Assembly (NCBI RefSeq): GCF_035582795.1
Contig: NC_134370.1
Coordinates: 32,103,501-32,167,500 of the forward strand
DNA: 64,000 bases
Direction of reading: 5' to 3'
DNA from: Mycteria americana
Lineage: Eukaryota > Chordata > Aves > Ciconiiformes > Ciconiidae
Positions 42,673 to 55,563 of this stretch are shown here, in pieces. The notes under the pieces are model-generated. The model had not been told where the DNA came from. It searched no databases and was given only the letters and a program-made list of their open reading frames with translations. Position numbers and translations under genes: made by a program. How positions within the stretch are numbered: the stretch's first letter is position 1; each line of letters opens with the position of its first letter.

Positions 42673-42860
42673 AGGTCCCCCCCAGAGCTGTCCCCAGCTG
42701 ACTGATGGGAACAGTTGCAAGGAAGCTGGATGGGTACCAGGCTCTACAGCAGAGGAGAGTGCTGCCACCTCCAGCAAATGCCTCGGAGCCTGAGCAGAGC
42801 CGTCCTTCCACAGCTACGTCGCAGACGTTACACCAGTGGAAACAATTCACATATGCTAGG
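42673..42860 (-). other. Alternative candidate LDB3 5' exon/promoter patch
   Basis: This small GC-richer patch in AT-rich surroundings contains a CAGCTG E-box near 42696. On the minus strand it ends in ACCTG|GTGAGC (donor at about 42672-42667). It is 3.4 kb upstream of the start-codon exon. Muscle genes often use CpG-poor, E-box-containing promoters, so it competes with the CpG island as the source of the 5' UTR exon. Its right boundary is a guess. Confidence 0.15.
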
Positions 42861-44749
42861 AGACCATGTTGTATTACAGTGAACTGACTTTAGGAAAGCT
42901 ACAACTGCATGCTTGGGAGTGCATAGCCATTAAGTGAATGAAATAAAAACCACTAGTGTCAATGCTAAATTAAGGTGGAAGGAAACAAGTAATGGAAATT
43001 CCAATTGTTCAAGTTGCTACTACTTCATTAAGCTGGCCACATTACTCATCAGTTGTATTTTAGCTGCAGTGGTAGATGTGCTCATAGAAGAGCCTTGAAT
43101 TACTGTTACGGCAGCAACAAGGTTGTATCATTTGTATCATGAAGTATTTCCGAAGTAGACTGCTTGAGAGTTTGACTTCTGATCTGCAATAGACTGCATC
43201 TTTGGCATATAGAAAGATGCATGCAAGGTCATGGTTTCAACAACCTTTTATGTTTTTCTTTAGGCAGGTGAAGAAGTTGCCCTGCAGAAGAATAAACTAC
43301 CATTTCTTCTTTGATAAAAAGATCTTCAACAAGCCGGATAGACATTCCTTTAAAAAGCAATCAGACTGAAATATTGGCTGCCTTTGTTTCAGTCTCCCTC
43401 ATCTGAGGGAGTGGCAGTATGAGAAGGCAGCATTCAGCTTTATGAAAAACATGTCCTTTTTGCCCCATGGATTCCTGCACTGTCCCCAGTAAGATTATCT
43501 ACACTCTTTCAAAAGAGTGGAAAGGTGAGGAGAATAGATTGAGCATGTGTGAAGAAACTACTCAGCCAGACGCATGTATGAAGAAAACCCAAGCTTTGAA
43601 CCAGATGTCTGATATATACAATCCTAGATTTTTCCAACATATTTAATTAATCCAATGTTAATTATATTCCACATGGAATAATGAGGAAGCAACACCTGTA
43701 TGTGCAGGCTGATCTTCATTGCAATCCACAGGACAAAATAACACATATTTACCATATATAGGCTAATCAGTGCTGAAGAATTTGAAACTGATACATTCAA
43801 GATGTAAAATCTTTTTAGCTCTGAATTCCTACCTTGCCAATGTCAAAATGAATATAAAAGTAATTACCAAGAGCAAAGATTTTTCCCACAAGTTCAATAT
43901 TGCTTCCAAAGCAAGACTATTTATTCTACAATGCAAAAGAGCTGCTCATTGCCATCTCCTTTCCTTCACTGCTGAGCTTGGAACTAAGTTGAGCTAATCC
44001 TACTTGTACTTTCATGTACAGCTTTGTTTCACCCATTTAACCAAAATCCCTCAATTCTCACAGAATTTTGTATTTCTGAGTTCCTCTTAGTCCCTTTATC
44101 AAGTTGTCCTAAGTCCTGTATTTTGATCTTTCTTAAGAAGCTAAATTTTCTATCACACTTGGCTTCAAATTCTGCTTTGTCAACACCTTTCTGGTAATGT
44201 GGTTTGCGGGTGCCAAAGGAATATAGTATTCCTGAGGAGATATGCTAGAGCAATATAATGATGGAATATTATCTCCCTTCTCTGTAATACAATGCCTTCA
44301 GAAACGCAGCTCAAACGGTTTTCTGTTTGGCTGTTTGCTGCTGCCAGAGTCACCTTACTGATTAATCAAATTTGCTTTTTACCTTCACCTCTAAACCCTT
44401 TGCCATGACTACTTTTACCATCACAGAAAAATGACATTTCACACTTTTCCCCTGCTAGGTGGCCTTTTTTTTTCCTGCTGTGACCTCTTTTCACTACCAC
44501 AAAAGACTGGGTATACACCATAGTGTAGTCAGACTTGATCTTTAAAAGATTTTAAGATTTTTGGTAACTATGTTAAACTGGAAACCATACCTGTGGAGAG
44601 ACAGGCTACCGAGGGAAGGGAAGAGGAAAAGCTATCTGTCCAGACTGTTTACAAATACTTTTTTGCCCCCATATTACAAAAAGACTTAAGTATATGTTAC
44701 TAAGTTCTCACCTTACCAGCATTTCAGTCATTGTTTTTAAAAGCACCCA

Positions 44750-44965
44750 CTACAGCATGTAATACTTAACACTTCTATGGCACCTACCTTGCCAAGAGAT
44801 CAAATTTCTTTATTTAAGGTAAAGAACACCTAAACACCTGTTGTTGTTACCATCTCCTTTTTACATATGTTAGCCATAGAGTTTAAGTTACCAGCTTTAG
44901 GTCACAAAATGAGTCAACAGCAGCCACTGGATTAAAATGTAGGGCTCAGTTTCTAATACAGGTAC
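44750..44965 (+). repeat. MIR-type (CORE-SINE) remnant, longer copy
   Basis: The 3' part reads CATCTCCTTTTTACATATGT, AGAGTTTAAGTTACCAG, TTTAGGTCACAAAATGAGT and CAGCCACTGGATTAAAATG, in MIR order. Sequence to the left (AATACTTAACACTTCTATGG...) may be the 5' half of the element. It is heavily diverged. Confidence 0.6.
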
Positions 44966-46200
44966 TTGAACCAGAAAGAGGCTGCAAAATATGTTGCTGT
45001 TCTGTTTTTATTGTTTTTCCCTGACTCTGGGCTGAAACCAGGGAAGTTTATAGCAACCCTGTGACTACTGTAATTTGTGCCTTGCTGCAGGGGATCCTAA
45101 TTGACTGTTTTGGCTTACTGGAGAAAAGAGCAAAAGAAAAAAACCCAGACAAACCCAAACAGACACACACAAAAAATGGCTAAAGAGGCTATGTGCAGAT
45201 CATTGTCAGCTCCACATAGACCAGGGACTGAGCTGTGACATCGATGTCACAGGACCTCTACACTGTTGGATTGCCTCCAGAGAGCCTGAGGTTTGGCACA
45301 GCACAATGAACATACAACAGGGCTTAGAAGAGGGATCCTGTGCCGTCAATGTCACTTCTCCATTGCACAGATTCCTCGAGGATCACTACACCACGCTGAT
45401 GTAGTAGCGTGCCCCTATGCATATGCCCATACGCACAAGGATGCAAGACTTCATCTTAAATTGAGCAGACTCCCAAAAGTTAGATTTCAGCCAAATGACA
45501 CCTACTCGTTTCTGCCTTCCCAGTAAAGTCTCTACTGGGTAACATTTTCCACTAGAGAAACTCTTTAAAGCTGCAGGGAGACTTTCACAGTCAGCGAGTG
45601 CCTCTCACCCTACCGTCGGTTGCGAGCCGTCTTCGGCTAGCAACGCGCCTGCGTTGTCCTGCCCGTTAGGCTTTCTGCTGACCTCTTAACCGGAGAGACT
45701 CGCAGCCTGCTCTCTGTACGCAGACGCGGACCGTTGGAGGCTGCGGGACTCGGGCGGCCCCCGCCGCCCCCGGCCCCGCTCTGCGTGACAGAGCTCGTCC
45801 CCTCGCTCTGGCGCCGGCGCCGCTTCTTCCCTCAGCGCCGCTGCGCGACCCACCTTGCCCACTTGCAGTATCTCGAGTAGCGCAACCGGCAACTCTAGGC
45901 CGACCGGGAGCCCACCACTGCCTCCGGCCACGGAACGGCTTTACCGTGTCGCGCCGCAGTCGCGGTGGGTGGGTGGGCGCCGGCAGGCGTGGGACGGCCG
46001 CTCCGCCACGGCCAAGCCCCCGAGCGGACCGGAGGGAGGAGGTCCCCGCCCCCGCAGGAGCCGCAGCTGCCCTCAGCAGGCGGCGCTTGTGGTCACACGC
46101 ACCCACGGACATCCCCCCCCGCCGGGCCGCCACCGCCGCCGCCACCACCACCCCCGCAGCCAGAGGGCGGCCCCAGGGAGGGGGGCTGAGAGAGGCGGGA

Positions 46201-46208
46201 ATGGCGGC
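46201..46208 (+). promoter_or_regulatory. YY1-type motif ATGGCGGC overlapping a possible start codon
   Basis: AATGGCGGC is the core of the YY1 site that, in many vertebrate CpG promoters, sits just downstream of the transcription start in sense orientation and often overlaps the ATG. Here it is read on the plus strand. The same motif recurs at 46691-46698 and 47824-47831 in the same orientation. Confidence 0.5.
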
Positions 46209-46236
46209 AGCGCCCCTGACACCACCCACTCCCGAG
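46201..46236 (+). other. Candidate first coding exon of an unrecognised plus-strand transcript
   Basis: The ATG at 46201 has a good initiation context (G at -3, G at +4). Twelve codons (MAAAPLTPPTPE) run to CCCGAG|GTGAGG, a good splice donor at 46237. If it is not spliced, the frame ends at a TAA at 46273-46275 after 24 codons. I know no gene between LDB3 and OPN4 that starts this way. It could be the start of a lncRNA or a small protein, or chance in GC-rich DNA. Confidence 0.25.
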
Positions 46237-46690
46237 GTGAGGGAAGCGCCGCTGCCGCCAAAGCGGAGCTTTTAAAGCGCCCGCGGCCCTTCCGGGCGCC
46301 TCCGCCGCTCGTGGGCGTGGCGTGCCCGGGGCGCCGGTGCCCACCGGGCGCCGCCAGCGCCGCGCGGAGGGGAGGCTGCCCGTCAGCGGGGCGGCGGCTT
46401 CCCCGGGGCCGCCGCGAGGAGGCGCTGTGCGGGCGAGGAGGAGCGTGAGGGGATTTGCCGCCGCGGGCCGTTGCGGAGTGACCGTTAACCGAGAAACCGT
46501 TATCTGCGGTGCCCGAACACTTTTAAGAAATCCGTTTTTGAACGGAGATCCCCTCTTGGCCTTGGTGGCAGAGCAGGAAGGTGACACAAAGCTGTGGGGA
46601 GCGGTTCGGCTGAGCGCCGGGGGAGCAGGTAGCAGGCGGGCGCCGGGCGTTACGCGTCTGGCTGCCCTCAGGGCCGCGGCGAGGGAAGAA

Positions 46691-46698
46691 ATGGCGGC
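46691..46698 (+). promoter_or_regulatory. YY1-type motif ATGGCGGC, second copy
   Basis: The motif occurs in a purine-rich context (GAAGAA before it) and extends into a short GGC triplet run. It has the same orientation as the copy at 46201. Confidence 0.45.
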
Positions 46699-46942
46699 GG
46701 CGGCGGGGACGGTGGGGGGGGCTGCGCCCTCCGGAGGGACCCGGAACGTTCTGGAAGGCGGCGCGGGAGGCGGGTGCTGCCCCGGCTTCCCGGCTCTCCC
46801 CGCAAGGGGCACTTGGCTCCTCGTCTGCCAACGGTCCGGTGGGGCGGCTGGGAAACCAGAGTCCTGCCCAAGTTCAGCAAACGCTCTTAAGCGTGTGCTT
46901 TAATGCATTGCTAGCTTGGAGCCTGTAGCCTTCACCTTCCCT

Positions 46943-46959
46943 CCCCCCCCCCCCCCCCC
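46943..46959. repeat. Poly-C tract (C17) at the CpG island edge
   Basis: Seventeen consecutive C lie between the two CpG blocks, 7 bases from the candidate minus-strand donor at 46971-46966. On the minus strand it is G17. Confidence 0.97.
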
Positions 46960-46971
46960 ATGTTTACTCAC

Positions 46972-47100
46972 CGCCGGAACACGTGTGAAATCGGTGATTT
47001 CCCCTTAGGAGGGGTGGAAGTGAAGTTTTTTTCCCCTCAGTGGTTCACTGATGTTGATAGGTAATCGTCGTTTTAATCGAGTGGAAAAGTTAAAACGACA
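46972..47100 (-). other. Candidate non-coding LDB3 exon 1 ending in a GTGAGT donor
   Basis: The LDB3 start-codon exon has a clear acceptor, so at least one 5' UTR exon must lie to its right. On the minus strand, GGCG|GTGAGTAAAC puts a strong donor at 46971-46966, inside the CpG region, with a CACGTG E-box at 46980-46985 just upstream. The right boundary given here is arbitrary because no transcription start can be read from sequence. An alternative donor is at about 42671. Confidence 0.25.
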
Positions 47101-47404
47101 GCCCGAGAGGAGAAAAAGGGTTTGGAAGACAGTTTTCAAAAAATACAGAATGAACAACATAATTGCCCATCTGAATTTAAGGGAGTTTTTTCCCTTTTTA
47201 TTTTTTAAAACTTAGCCTTGCGGTAACTTCATATGACTGCTGAGCTTTATCAAGATCCAAGCTACCCACTACATACATCCCTCTATTCAGCAGTGCTATG
47301 TGAATTTTTTACAGTCTGCTCGCAAAAGTATCTTCCAGAAAGGCAGCTGTTTTCTCAGTGTAATGACTGAGATAGTGCTTTATGAGTTTGTTTAAAAAAA
47401 AGAG

Positions 47405-47835
47405 CCTGTTCCCAACCGTTGAAACACTCGAACCCATGCAGTGCCCCACCTGAGTCGCCTGGGATTTGCACAGGAGGGAAAATACCCTGGGCTGGGGAAG
47501 CTCCCGGCCGAGGCGGGAGCTGCACTGGGCTCGGCTCCTGCAGAAATCACGCCTATCTTCACAGGGCGCAGGGGGAGGGCTGTGGCGAGGAAGAGCGCTT
47601 TGCGGGGACCGTGCTTGCGGGTCCCCGGCGGGCGGTTCCCCCGCAGCAGGCGCGGCGGCCCCGTCAGCACCAGGGACAGGCGCCTCGCCCCGGAGCGCGC
47701 CTCGGCGGGCGGTGGCTGCGGGAGCGGCAGCCGCTGGCGCTCCGCGGGGCGCGCAGCTGTCGGCGCGCCGAGACCTGTGCGGAGCGCGGAGGCAGGACCG
47801 CCCCCCTGTGCGCGGGGTCTCGAATGGCGGCGGTT
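47405..47835. promoter_or_regulatory. CpG island, second part
   Basis: This second CpG-dense block is separated from the main island by about 500 bases of AT-richer sequence (46900-47400). It ends at another ATGGCGGC motif at 47824, followed quickly by ordinary AT-rich sequence. The two blocks may act as one shore-to-shore promoter region. I can assign no exon in it. Confidence 0.8.
47824..47831 (+). promoter_or_regulatory. YY1-type motif ATGGCGGC, third copy
   Basis: It lies at the downstream edge of the second CpG block, in plus orientation. A 27-codon plus-strand frame starts at this ATG (MAAVNKTFRMKES...) and stops at 47904. I do not recognise it. Confidence 0.4.
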
Positions 47836-50800
47836 AACAAAACCTTTAGAATGAAGGAGTCCGAAAGAGTCTCACAGGTCACGGTGCCGGAATACATCCA
47901 GTAATGGCATCACTGGAATACAAAACAACCATTTTGAATACGTTCTCAGCGCAGCTCTAGCCTACTTAAAAGAATTGCAGTTGGGGTTTAGTATTTCTTG
48001 TCGCATGGAACCTAGCCTATCTTTATGCCACATGTGTGCCGTGCCTAAGTACTGACTGTGATGCACATTAAGTGGGGTCTTTTGGTCCAATACACAGGAT
48101 ACACAGACCAGGCCAGGAAATCATTGTCTAAATTATTTCTGTATTCATATTTGGCCAAAGTTCATATTCATATGGATTGTGACTTAATGGTAGTGGCAAA
48201 AATATTCCACTGACAAGTCAGTTTACATCCCCAAAGGAAACATTTTGCATCTTGTCAAATGCCTGAATACATTGCTTTTCACGGAGCATTAAAGTTATCA
48301 ATAATTAATACAAGATCATGATGTTTATTTGAAACGTTTGTCAGATCTAAGGCAACGTGCAAATACAGCAGATCAGTTTTACCACGGATTATAAAACCAA
48401 AATCCTTGAAACTTTTTTTTTCCAAAAAAATATGACAATACAGAAAATAATGGGATGGCTGCTGTGGAAGGAAGAAAAGCATACCATAGCATTGTGCAAA
48501 GTCAGTTTTATAGATCACTTAATTTTCAACAGCATATTAGATAGCACTTTTTCCAAAATTCATTCATAGCTAAAATTATACATCTCATTAGGGAAAAAAG
48601 TGTTGATGCTGACAGCAGTATATCCAATTTGTCTTTTAATAAAGCAAGCAATTAGAAAATTGATTATAAAATGGCTGTTTATGGCTACTGATTCCTTGAG
48701 CCATGGAAATACCAAAGTATTTTTTTAGAATTGCTTCTTATTACCTGTTAGATTAGTCTTGAGGCAGCAGTGAAATTGTATGGTAAAAGGTAAGAAATTG
48801 ACTCAAATCAATTTATTTAAACTTCATGTATCTTTATTTACAACTGGTGATGCTAACCAACTCTGATGATGATAGATACTTCTGTATCTACCAATTAATG
48901 AACATAATGGATATTTGCAGGGGCTAACTGTGCAATGAGGTACTTTTCAAGTAGGTGATTATTTGATCCTGAAGTTGGTATAACAGAAGACCTAAATATC
49001 TTTTCCTTTTCTGCCAGAAAGCTTCAGAACTTCAAGAGATATTTCATTTTTCAGCTTTGAATAATGCTTTTACCATGCTGTAAGCCTCCCTTTTGTACAA
49101 GTTCATACCCTGTTTGCATCAAGGCTATTTGATTCTCTTTAGGAAGATTAGGTGGGAATAAATGAGCGCAGAATCTGATTTGACTTTCTGTGGCATGTGC
49201 CTAAGCACTTCTGTGTGCTCAGTACTAGTTTCATCATATAGTATATGCGTGTGCATTTAAAACCCTCCTCAGACCCTCAGTAGCGTGTTTAAGGGGTAGG
49301 AATTTTGATTGTCAGAGGCTTTTTGCAGTGGGATCTGTGTTAACAAATATCAGGGTGAAAATACATGCGTTATTATCCTGAAAGTTAGCTGTAGCTCTTT
49401 GTCATCGTTTCAATTCCTCATCGACTCTGCTGTCTCTTAGAAGCTCTCTTTAAACAAGAAAAGCTGCAAAATGACCCGAAGTAGTTCTCCTGCAGATAAG
49501 CAAGCCTTGTAAAGTAGCATAATTGATGACTTAGGCTGGAAAAAGTGATCCAGATGGAGGGAAATTATGTTTATTTTATTATGAATAGGATGATGGTCTG
49601 TTAGATTATTCCATTCTACATGTGATAGAAAAAATCAAATTTAGATTTAAGGGCTTATACCTGAGCCTTTACAAGGCCTTCAGCAATCTGATTTTCTGCT
49701 CCCTGGTAAACACATCAGCAAGGATGACTGCAAATTGGCCCATAATCCTGTTCTGATAAGTGGTGGATCAGTTTTGCTTCAGAATTTGTTTTTTTTTTTG
49801 AATCAGGGTGGTATCCACTAGCTTTTGTGTTGCTCATTAAGTCACTCAAAGCCAAGGAATTTGAAAGTATGGGAGCTCTACCTGCTCAGCGCTCTGTAAA
49901 AGAGGCTATAAACTTGTTCCCAGAAACTTGTGCCTGTCCTTTGGAGGGACAAAATCCTCTTTTTCTAGCAAGTACTAGTGACAGTATTAAACTTGCATTT
50001 TAAATAACATTTCAAAAATATATTGTTGACCTACCAATGGCCTTGGAATAGTTCTGTGAAACACCTTCAGGATCACCACTTAGTACGGAAAGCTGAAGAC
50101 TGCAACTACTCTGGCCAGGCCATCCTGTGCAAACAATCCTATTTGCTTTCTGGAAAGTAGCTTACTGGTAGATTTAGCTGTCCATTTTTCTCTGTGACTC
50201 AGTGTGATTTGCTTTTGACCCATGAGTTTCATTCGAGCCTGGGCAATTTCCTTTCTTGGGAAATTTGGATAGTTCTGTCAAGAGCTAATTCTGGGTTTTC
50301 CACAAGTCTTTCTCCAAGTCTTTTGTCCTTCTAATCACAATCCGATCTCCCCTACTGTTGCATTAGCTGTTCAGCCTCAGATCAATCACAGAAAGATTGT
50401 TTTCCTCATAAATAAGCCCTTAATTTTTCATAAATTTTTGCAATATTATTTCATTAGGGTTATGAGGCATTTTAGTAAGCTGTCTGCACAGTTTAGTTGC
50501 AGTAACTGTAAACTGAAGGTACAACCGTCACAGATGGAAACATAAAAGAATGATTGCTGCCCAGCAAGGCTGGCCTCCTCAGCTACTGAGGGGTTCCTCA
50601 CCAATGATGGTGTTAGGAAAATTAGCGTGTAAAGTAAATACACTGCAGCACAAAATACGGACATGCTTTCTCTCGGGATAATGCTTTTGACATCTTATCT
50701 TATTCCCTGCCCAGCTGAAAGGGTTACAGTTCTGAGTTCAGAAATAAACTGATGATGAGTGTGGCTTCCTGGGAGCCTCTACTTGATTACAACCAATAAC

Positions 50801-52169
50801 AAGATACTACCTTTGGTTTTGATGGGCTGTGTAGGTGTTATTTCTCTGTGGTGACTTTGATGTGACTGTTCAGACAGAAATGCTAACTTTTAGAGGAGCG
50901 CAGATCTGGGGTGCATTTGCACTGCCATTTACCCAAACTATAACAGCTCCAGTAAATGAGGCCTTTGCATTTGTGATTGCTTATTGCTTAGCAGTTCTGA
51001 CTTTCACTGTTCTTTGCACATGCTATTTGAGGGGGCAGGAGAGTCAGTGATCTGTTCCTTCTGTCATTAGCGATGAATAAGCAATTTGCAAAACAACTCA
51101 CAATTTTCACTTCCCTTCTGGTAAAAGACTGGAAGGAATTCCTTTAAAATTAGGACTAAAGATATGTCCAGTTAACAGTCTGATTCACGTGGGATTGTAG
51201 CTTAATTTCTGGCATTGGCAGAAAAAGCTACCAAAGGAATCTAATCTTTTGGATCTTCAAAATCATTTTATTTTGCAGGAATTTTACAGAAAATCTTAGG
51301 AAAATGTAGCAAGCACAGCTCAGATGAGAATCATATTTTTAGAGTGACTCTACTTTGGTAATTTTACCCTTGTAAGACAGAGATTTGTCATTCCCATTTT
51401 CAGTCTTATCTTTGCAGTTTTGCAAAGTTCCTAATGTTGCCCACATACAAGACCAAACAAACAAGCAAACAAAACGATCAAAATGGCAAGCTGTTACATA
51501 GAGTTCAATAAAACATTGTGAGTTGCAACTGTAGAATTTTGCTCAAACATAAAAAAAGCTTGATGTACATTAGGGACAGCCTTGTCCCTATGGTAACCTC
51601 CTTGGACTGTTCCTGTCATTTCCCTGAGCTACATTATTAGCATAACATTCCTAATACAGAGTAAAAACAGTTATGGAAGTAGGTAATTCAAGATGGACTG
51701 TCAGCAGGATGAGCCCCAGCAATGCAGCTTGACTCATAACCCAGGCTGCTTTCATATTTGGGGCCAATCCAGCCTCAAAATGTCAGTGTTGACTACGCAA
51801 TATCCACAAATCCTGCGCTCTGATTTTAGACAGAAGGAAAGCTGGAATTCTCTTTAAGTTTAAACTTGATCTATTTTCAGTTAGTTTGTCTAAATAAATG
51901 TTGGCCTCTTAATTCTAGCTCACTGTTCAGCTGTGAGTATTCAGTTGTAAATGCATGCTAGTTGTATGAAGGGAAAGGTATTGTGAATCTCTTCCCACCT
52001 GTTTCACTCGGTATCTCTCTGCATCTCTCAGTTGAAGGCTGATTAATCCACCATTGCATCTTTCCTAAAACAGGCACTTCTAATCCTCTGTTTGAGTATG
52101 GGAAAAAGGTAACATTTTGCAACCTTTATGCAAAACCTTCCTAATTTTGCCTTGCAACACTCCAGGAGT

Positions 52170-52285
52170 AAATGATATGCCCATTTACAGATAAACTTGG
52201 GCACTGCAGTAAATTGAATTGTCAAGGTAGGTCACAGAGGGAGTTAATGCCATACTCTGGCTCAGAACTGATTATCTTTGATACT
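52170..52285 (+). repeat. MIR-type (CORE-SINE) remnant
   Basis: It contains TGCCCATTTACAGATAAAC, then AATTGTCAAGGTAGGTCACA, then GAGGGAGTTAATG and a diverged TCTGGCTCAGAAC tail. These correspond in order to the MIR core region, more diverged than the copy at 57.8 kb. Confidence 0.7.
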
Positions 52286-55200
52286 CACCACAAAATAGTG
52301 TCAGATGAGCATCAGTCTTGTTCAGTTTGATTACTTGGTGCCTTGATCTGATGATTTGTTCAGTTGAGCCTGTTGATTTATTGAAACAATTTTAACTGTG
52401 ACATCTGAAGACTAGGATAAACTTAGCTGAGAAAACTGTGAGCCAGTTGGCTCTTCCAAATAAGGGCTTAACTCAAGCACCACTTTTTCCTGAGCACTAA
52501 AAAATTGTGTGAGCATCAAAATATACATTCCCAGAGCCTTTTAAAAGAGGTATTTACAAAGGGATATATGACCTCTAGATTATCCAAATGAAGAAAGACT
52601 GCCCAGGTCACCTACTTTTACAAACCAGAATTAACAAATATTTTGCTCTGCTGGTGATACATTCACTGCATCAAAGCAGTAAAGGTGGAGCAAAATGACC
52701 CATACTTTTCTGAGAATTTTTCATTTAACTGTAAATAGAACGTGAACTGGCTCAGCGGCTTTTCTCACACTGGCCTACAAGTAATGCTTTGGCCACTTTG
52801 TAGTTGCAGGTGAAGATAATGATTTTAAAATAAACTTGGCAGCCACTGGATAATAACTTCTGGTATATGGTTTTTTTTTCCAAAGGGTAGCATCTTGATG
52901 CCCCACCTTTCAACATCCCACAGAATTTTTCCTGGCCCTTCAAGCATAAAGTAGATTTGTTTAACACCGCCACCCTAACAGATAACCTGGAGTAAGCTAT
53001 TACTGTAGCAGTATGTCAAAAGGGAAATGGAACAAACTAGACTGAAACCTAAGCACAACAGTTTTCATTTAATACATTTATGCTAGCAGTCTGTCCTGCC
53101 GGTTACATAAATCTACACAAGGGAATATGTGCAAAAGCAAACATTTGCTACTCAACATCAGTTAGAAGACTGTAGCCAAATGCTCCAACAAAATACAGTG
53201 ACAGAACTGCTTCAGATGAGGACTTGGCTATTTAATAATGATTTAACCAAAGTCATCTCAGTTTTCATTCACACATTCTTCCATTCCTTTCTTTAGTGTT
53301 TTTGGTTGTGCTGGGAATAAGGGAGGAACTGAACTCAAAGCAAGAAGGGCAGGGTGAGGGAGTGTGCTAGCTGACTTAGCTTGATTCTCCCCAGTGGTAA
53401 TTTTTTTCCTATTTGAAAGGTGTGTAGGAAGATTGTTTCTCAGTTGAGAGGAAGAAAGATCAGGAATGTCTTGATGGTCAGATGCGAAATGTACAACTCA
53501 TGTAAGACGGGAACTGACAAATCAGCTATGTAATTTGCACTTGCACAACGTTTTCATGCAGTGAGCAGAATGAAGGACTGGTACAGAAAGGCACACTGTG
53601 TAAAAAAATGTTCTTGACTACCCCCGTTCAATCACAATAAATAAAATAAACAAATGAATTCAATATGTAGCTTTATTGGCAATTTCAAGAATAAAAGTTT
53701 GTTTAGGGTCACCCAAGCTTTCCAACTGAGTTTCAGTGGCCTAGGGGAGGACAAGTGGGGTACAAATTCAGGATCCTGTTATATGAGTAACCTGATTCAA
53801 TTCCCCCAGGTTTAGAGGAATGCATGAGTTAAAAGGAACAGAACTTCCAGACAAATCAGCAGGAATGTCTTATTCCTTATTCCATTTATCTTATTTTGTT
53901 CCTCAGCCCTTTCCTTTACAAGTTGGATATTAGTTGTAGAGGGACTGGAATGAAAGTTCCATGAAATGTGTGCTCTGTGATGCGCTTTTTTCTTTTGATG
54001 AGATCTTGCAAATTGAGATCAAGTAAAATAATATGTCAAATTATAACTGAAGTCAAATAATTCTTCTGGAACCAATGTTTCTTAAGTAGAACCAAGCCAC
54101 TAGCTCTTGGAAGGAGGAAGCAGAGAAAGACAAGTGCCTACAAGTTAGTCATATGTTGAAACAGAAACATTATGGTGTCCTCTTGTCTTGTCAAATCAAC
54201 CGATATTTTGAGTGTAATTTGCACTGAATATGCAATAGCTGGGACTGTTGCATTAGTACTTAGGCTGGAACTTCAAAAGAGTTTCAGTTGCTGAAGTACA
54301 ATTGAATACCCCTTGCACAAGCAGGATCCTTTTTCAAATCTCTGTCTCCAGTCCTGAGAGATCCAAAACTATTTTGGGGAAGAAATACTAGTATTGTGAA
54401 AATCTTAAGCAAGTAGGAAACTAATCACTAAGACACAAAGTACTTAGTAGGGGATGTTGCTGTACTGCCGTGGGACTTTTTGTTTTATTTTAACATTTTT
54501 AACTGACAAATTCAGAGCTGATTTGAGATCCCTGTGAAGTGGTTTAACTGCCATGATTTTCTGTTCAGAGAATCAACCTTAAAGAGTGGATGAGAAATTA
54601 CATCTCTCTGAAACCCAGTTTCCATCAGGATCCACCTCATGTGGCTGAAGCATTATGCTGTAAGTCCTTACTGGTATCATGCCATTCCTACCTGTATGGC
54701 TATTCTGGTAAGGCATGTGGCACTGACCGTCTTCTGGCAAAATAAACACACTGATCTTATCTAAAACCAAAATCCAAGGTTTCCCAGAAATGCCTTCCAA
54801 TGATGTTGGACAGTCAGCTATGTTATTTTGAAAACTCCTGCAGTAATACTATTTTTAAAAGCTGGAATTCAGGCAGCTCACACTACTGCCATGTTCATGA
54901 CCTGATCTAATAAGCAATTGCCTTTGTGCTGTGACCCAGTAAAAATGGAGCAGGTTCAGCTGTGATGGGGATTCATTCTATTTCAGGAGACAGCACAACG
55001 AAGGGAAGCTGCCCGATGCAGCCCTCTAACACGTGCTGTGGCCTTCTTAGCCCTGTCTCTGACATCGCTATGGTCTGGCTCCTACACATGAGAAAACTCA
55101 AGGAGGGTTGAGTCAGTGAAAGAAGCAAAGAGAAATCTGACACAAGATGGTAACTCTAAGTTCCTTTGCTGATTCTGGCCTACAACAGGAGAGAGGAGAG

Positions 55201-55563
55201 ACATGTTTCATATAAAGTTATTGTGTTTGCAACACTTTAGGATTCTCTAGCTTGTTTACAGTCACTTTATTTTGATGCAGTGTTAATGGGTATGCTGAAC
55301 TGTGTTTCTTTTTTGCTTCTTTTGCCTTTGGCCATCCTCCACTGTAACAATTTGGGGTAAAGCAAGAATTAAAATCGATGTGATTAAAATGGAGTTTCAC
55401 ATGATGTTTCATGGGGTTTTCATGTTTTTAATTCCTTCAGTCAAAATAAGCAGTCTCTGCAGTGCCCAAAGAGAACAGCTTTTACTGCATAAAACTTATT
55501 TCTCATCTGACTGAACATAATGATCCACGACCTGAAAGATTGGTGTGTTTTTTTCTTTTTCAG

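Larger units (their letters stand above)
39338..45589. other. Region upstream of the LDB3 start-codon exon, probably 5' intron
   Basis: It probably belongs to the LDB3 first intron if transcription starts in the CpG island. Apart from the G20 tract, the MIR remnant and the GC-richer patch at 42.7 kb, I see nothing recognisable. The open frames are short and unrecognised. Confidence 0.5.
45590..46890. promoter_or_regulatory. CpG island, main part
   Basis: There is an abrupt change from AT-rich flanks to dense CpG and GC-rich sequence, such as the cluster around 45600-45660 and the GCC-repeat stretch at 46110-46160. It includes GC-box (Sp1-type) sequences, for example CCCCGCCCCC near 46043 and GGGCGTGG near 46313, and two ATGGCGGC motifs. 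Long open frames in all six frames here are a by-product of few stop codons in GC-rich DNA, not proteins. It lies about 6.3 kb upstream of the LDB3 start-codon exon in LDB3 orientation, and is the best candidate for a housekeeping-type promoter of LDB3, of a divergent transcript, or both. Confidence 0.9.

Noticed and set aside
45666-46903. Long open frames of 100-239 codons in all six frames around the CpG island
   Set aside because: They overlap one another on both strands and translate to Ala/Pro/Arg/Gly-rich sequence, as expected where GC-rich DNA lacks stop codons. No domain or conserved protein is visible.
49018-49079. Plus-strand acceptor/donor pair bounding 62 bases
   Set aside because: The acceptor is good, but the donor is weaker and the segment is very short. 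It shows how often such pairs occur by chance here.
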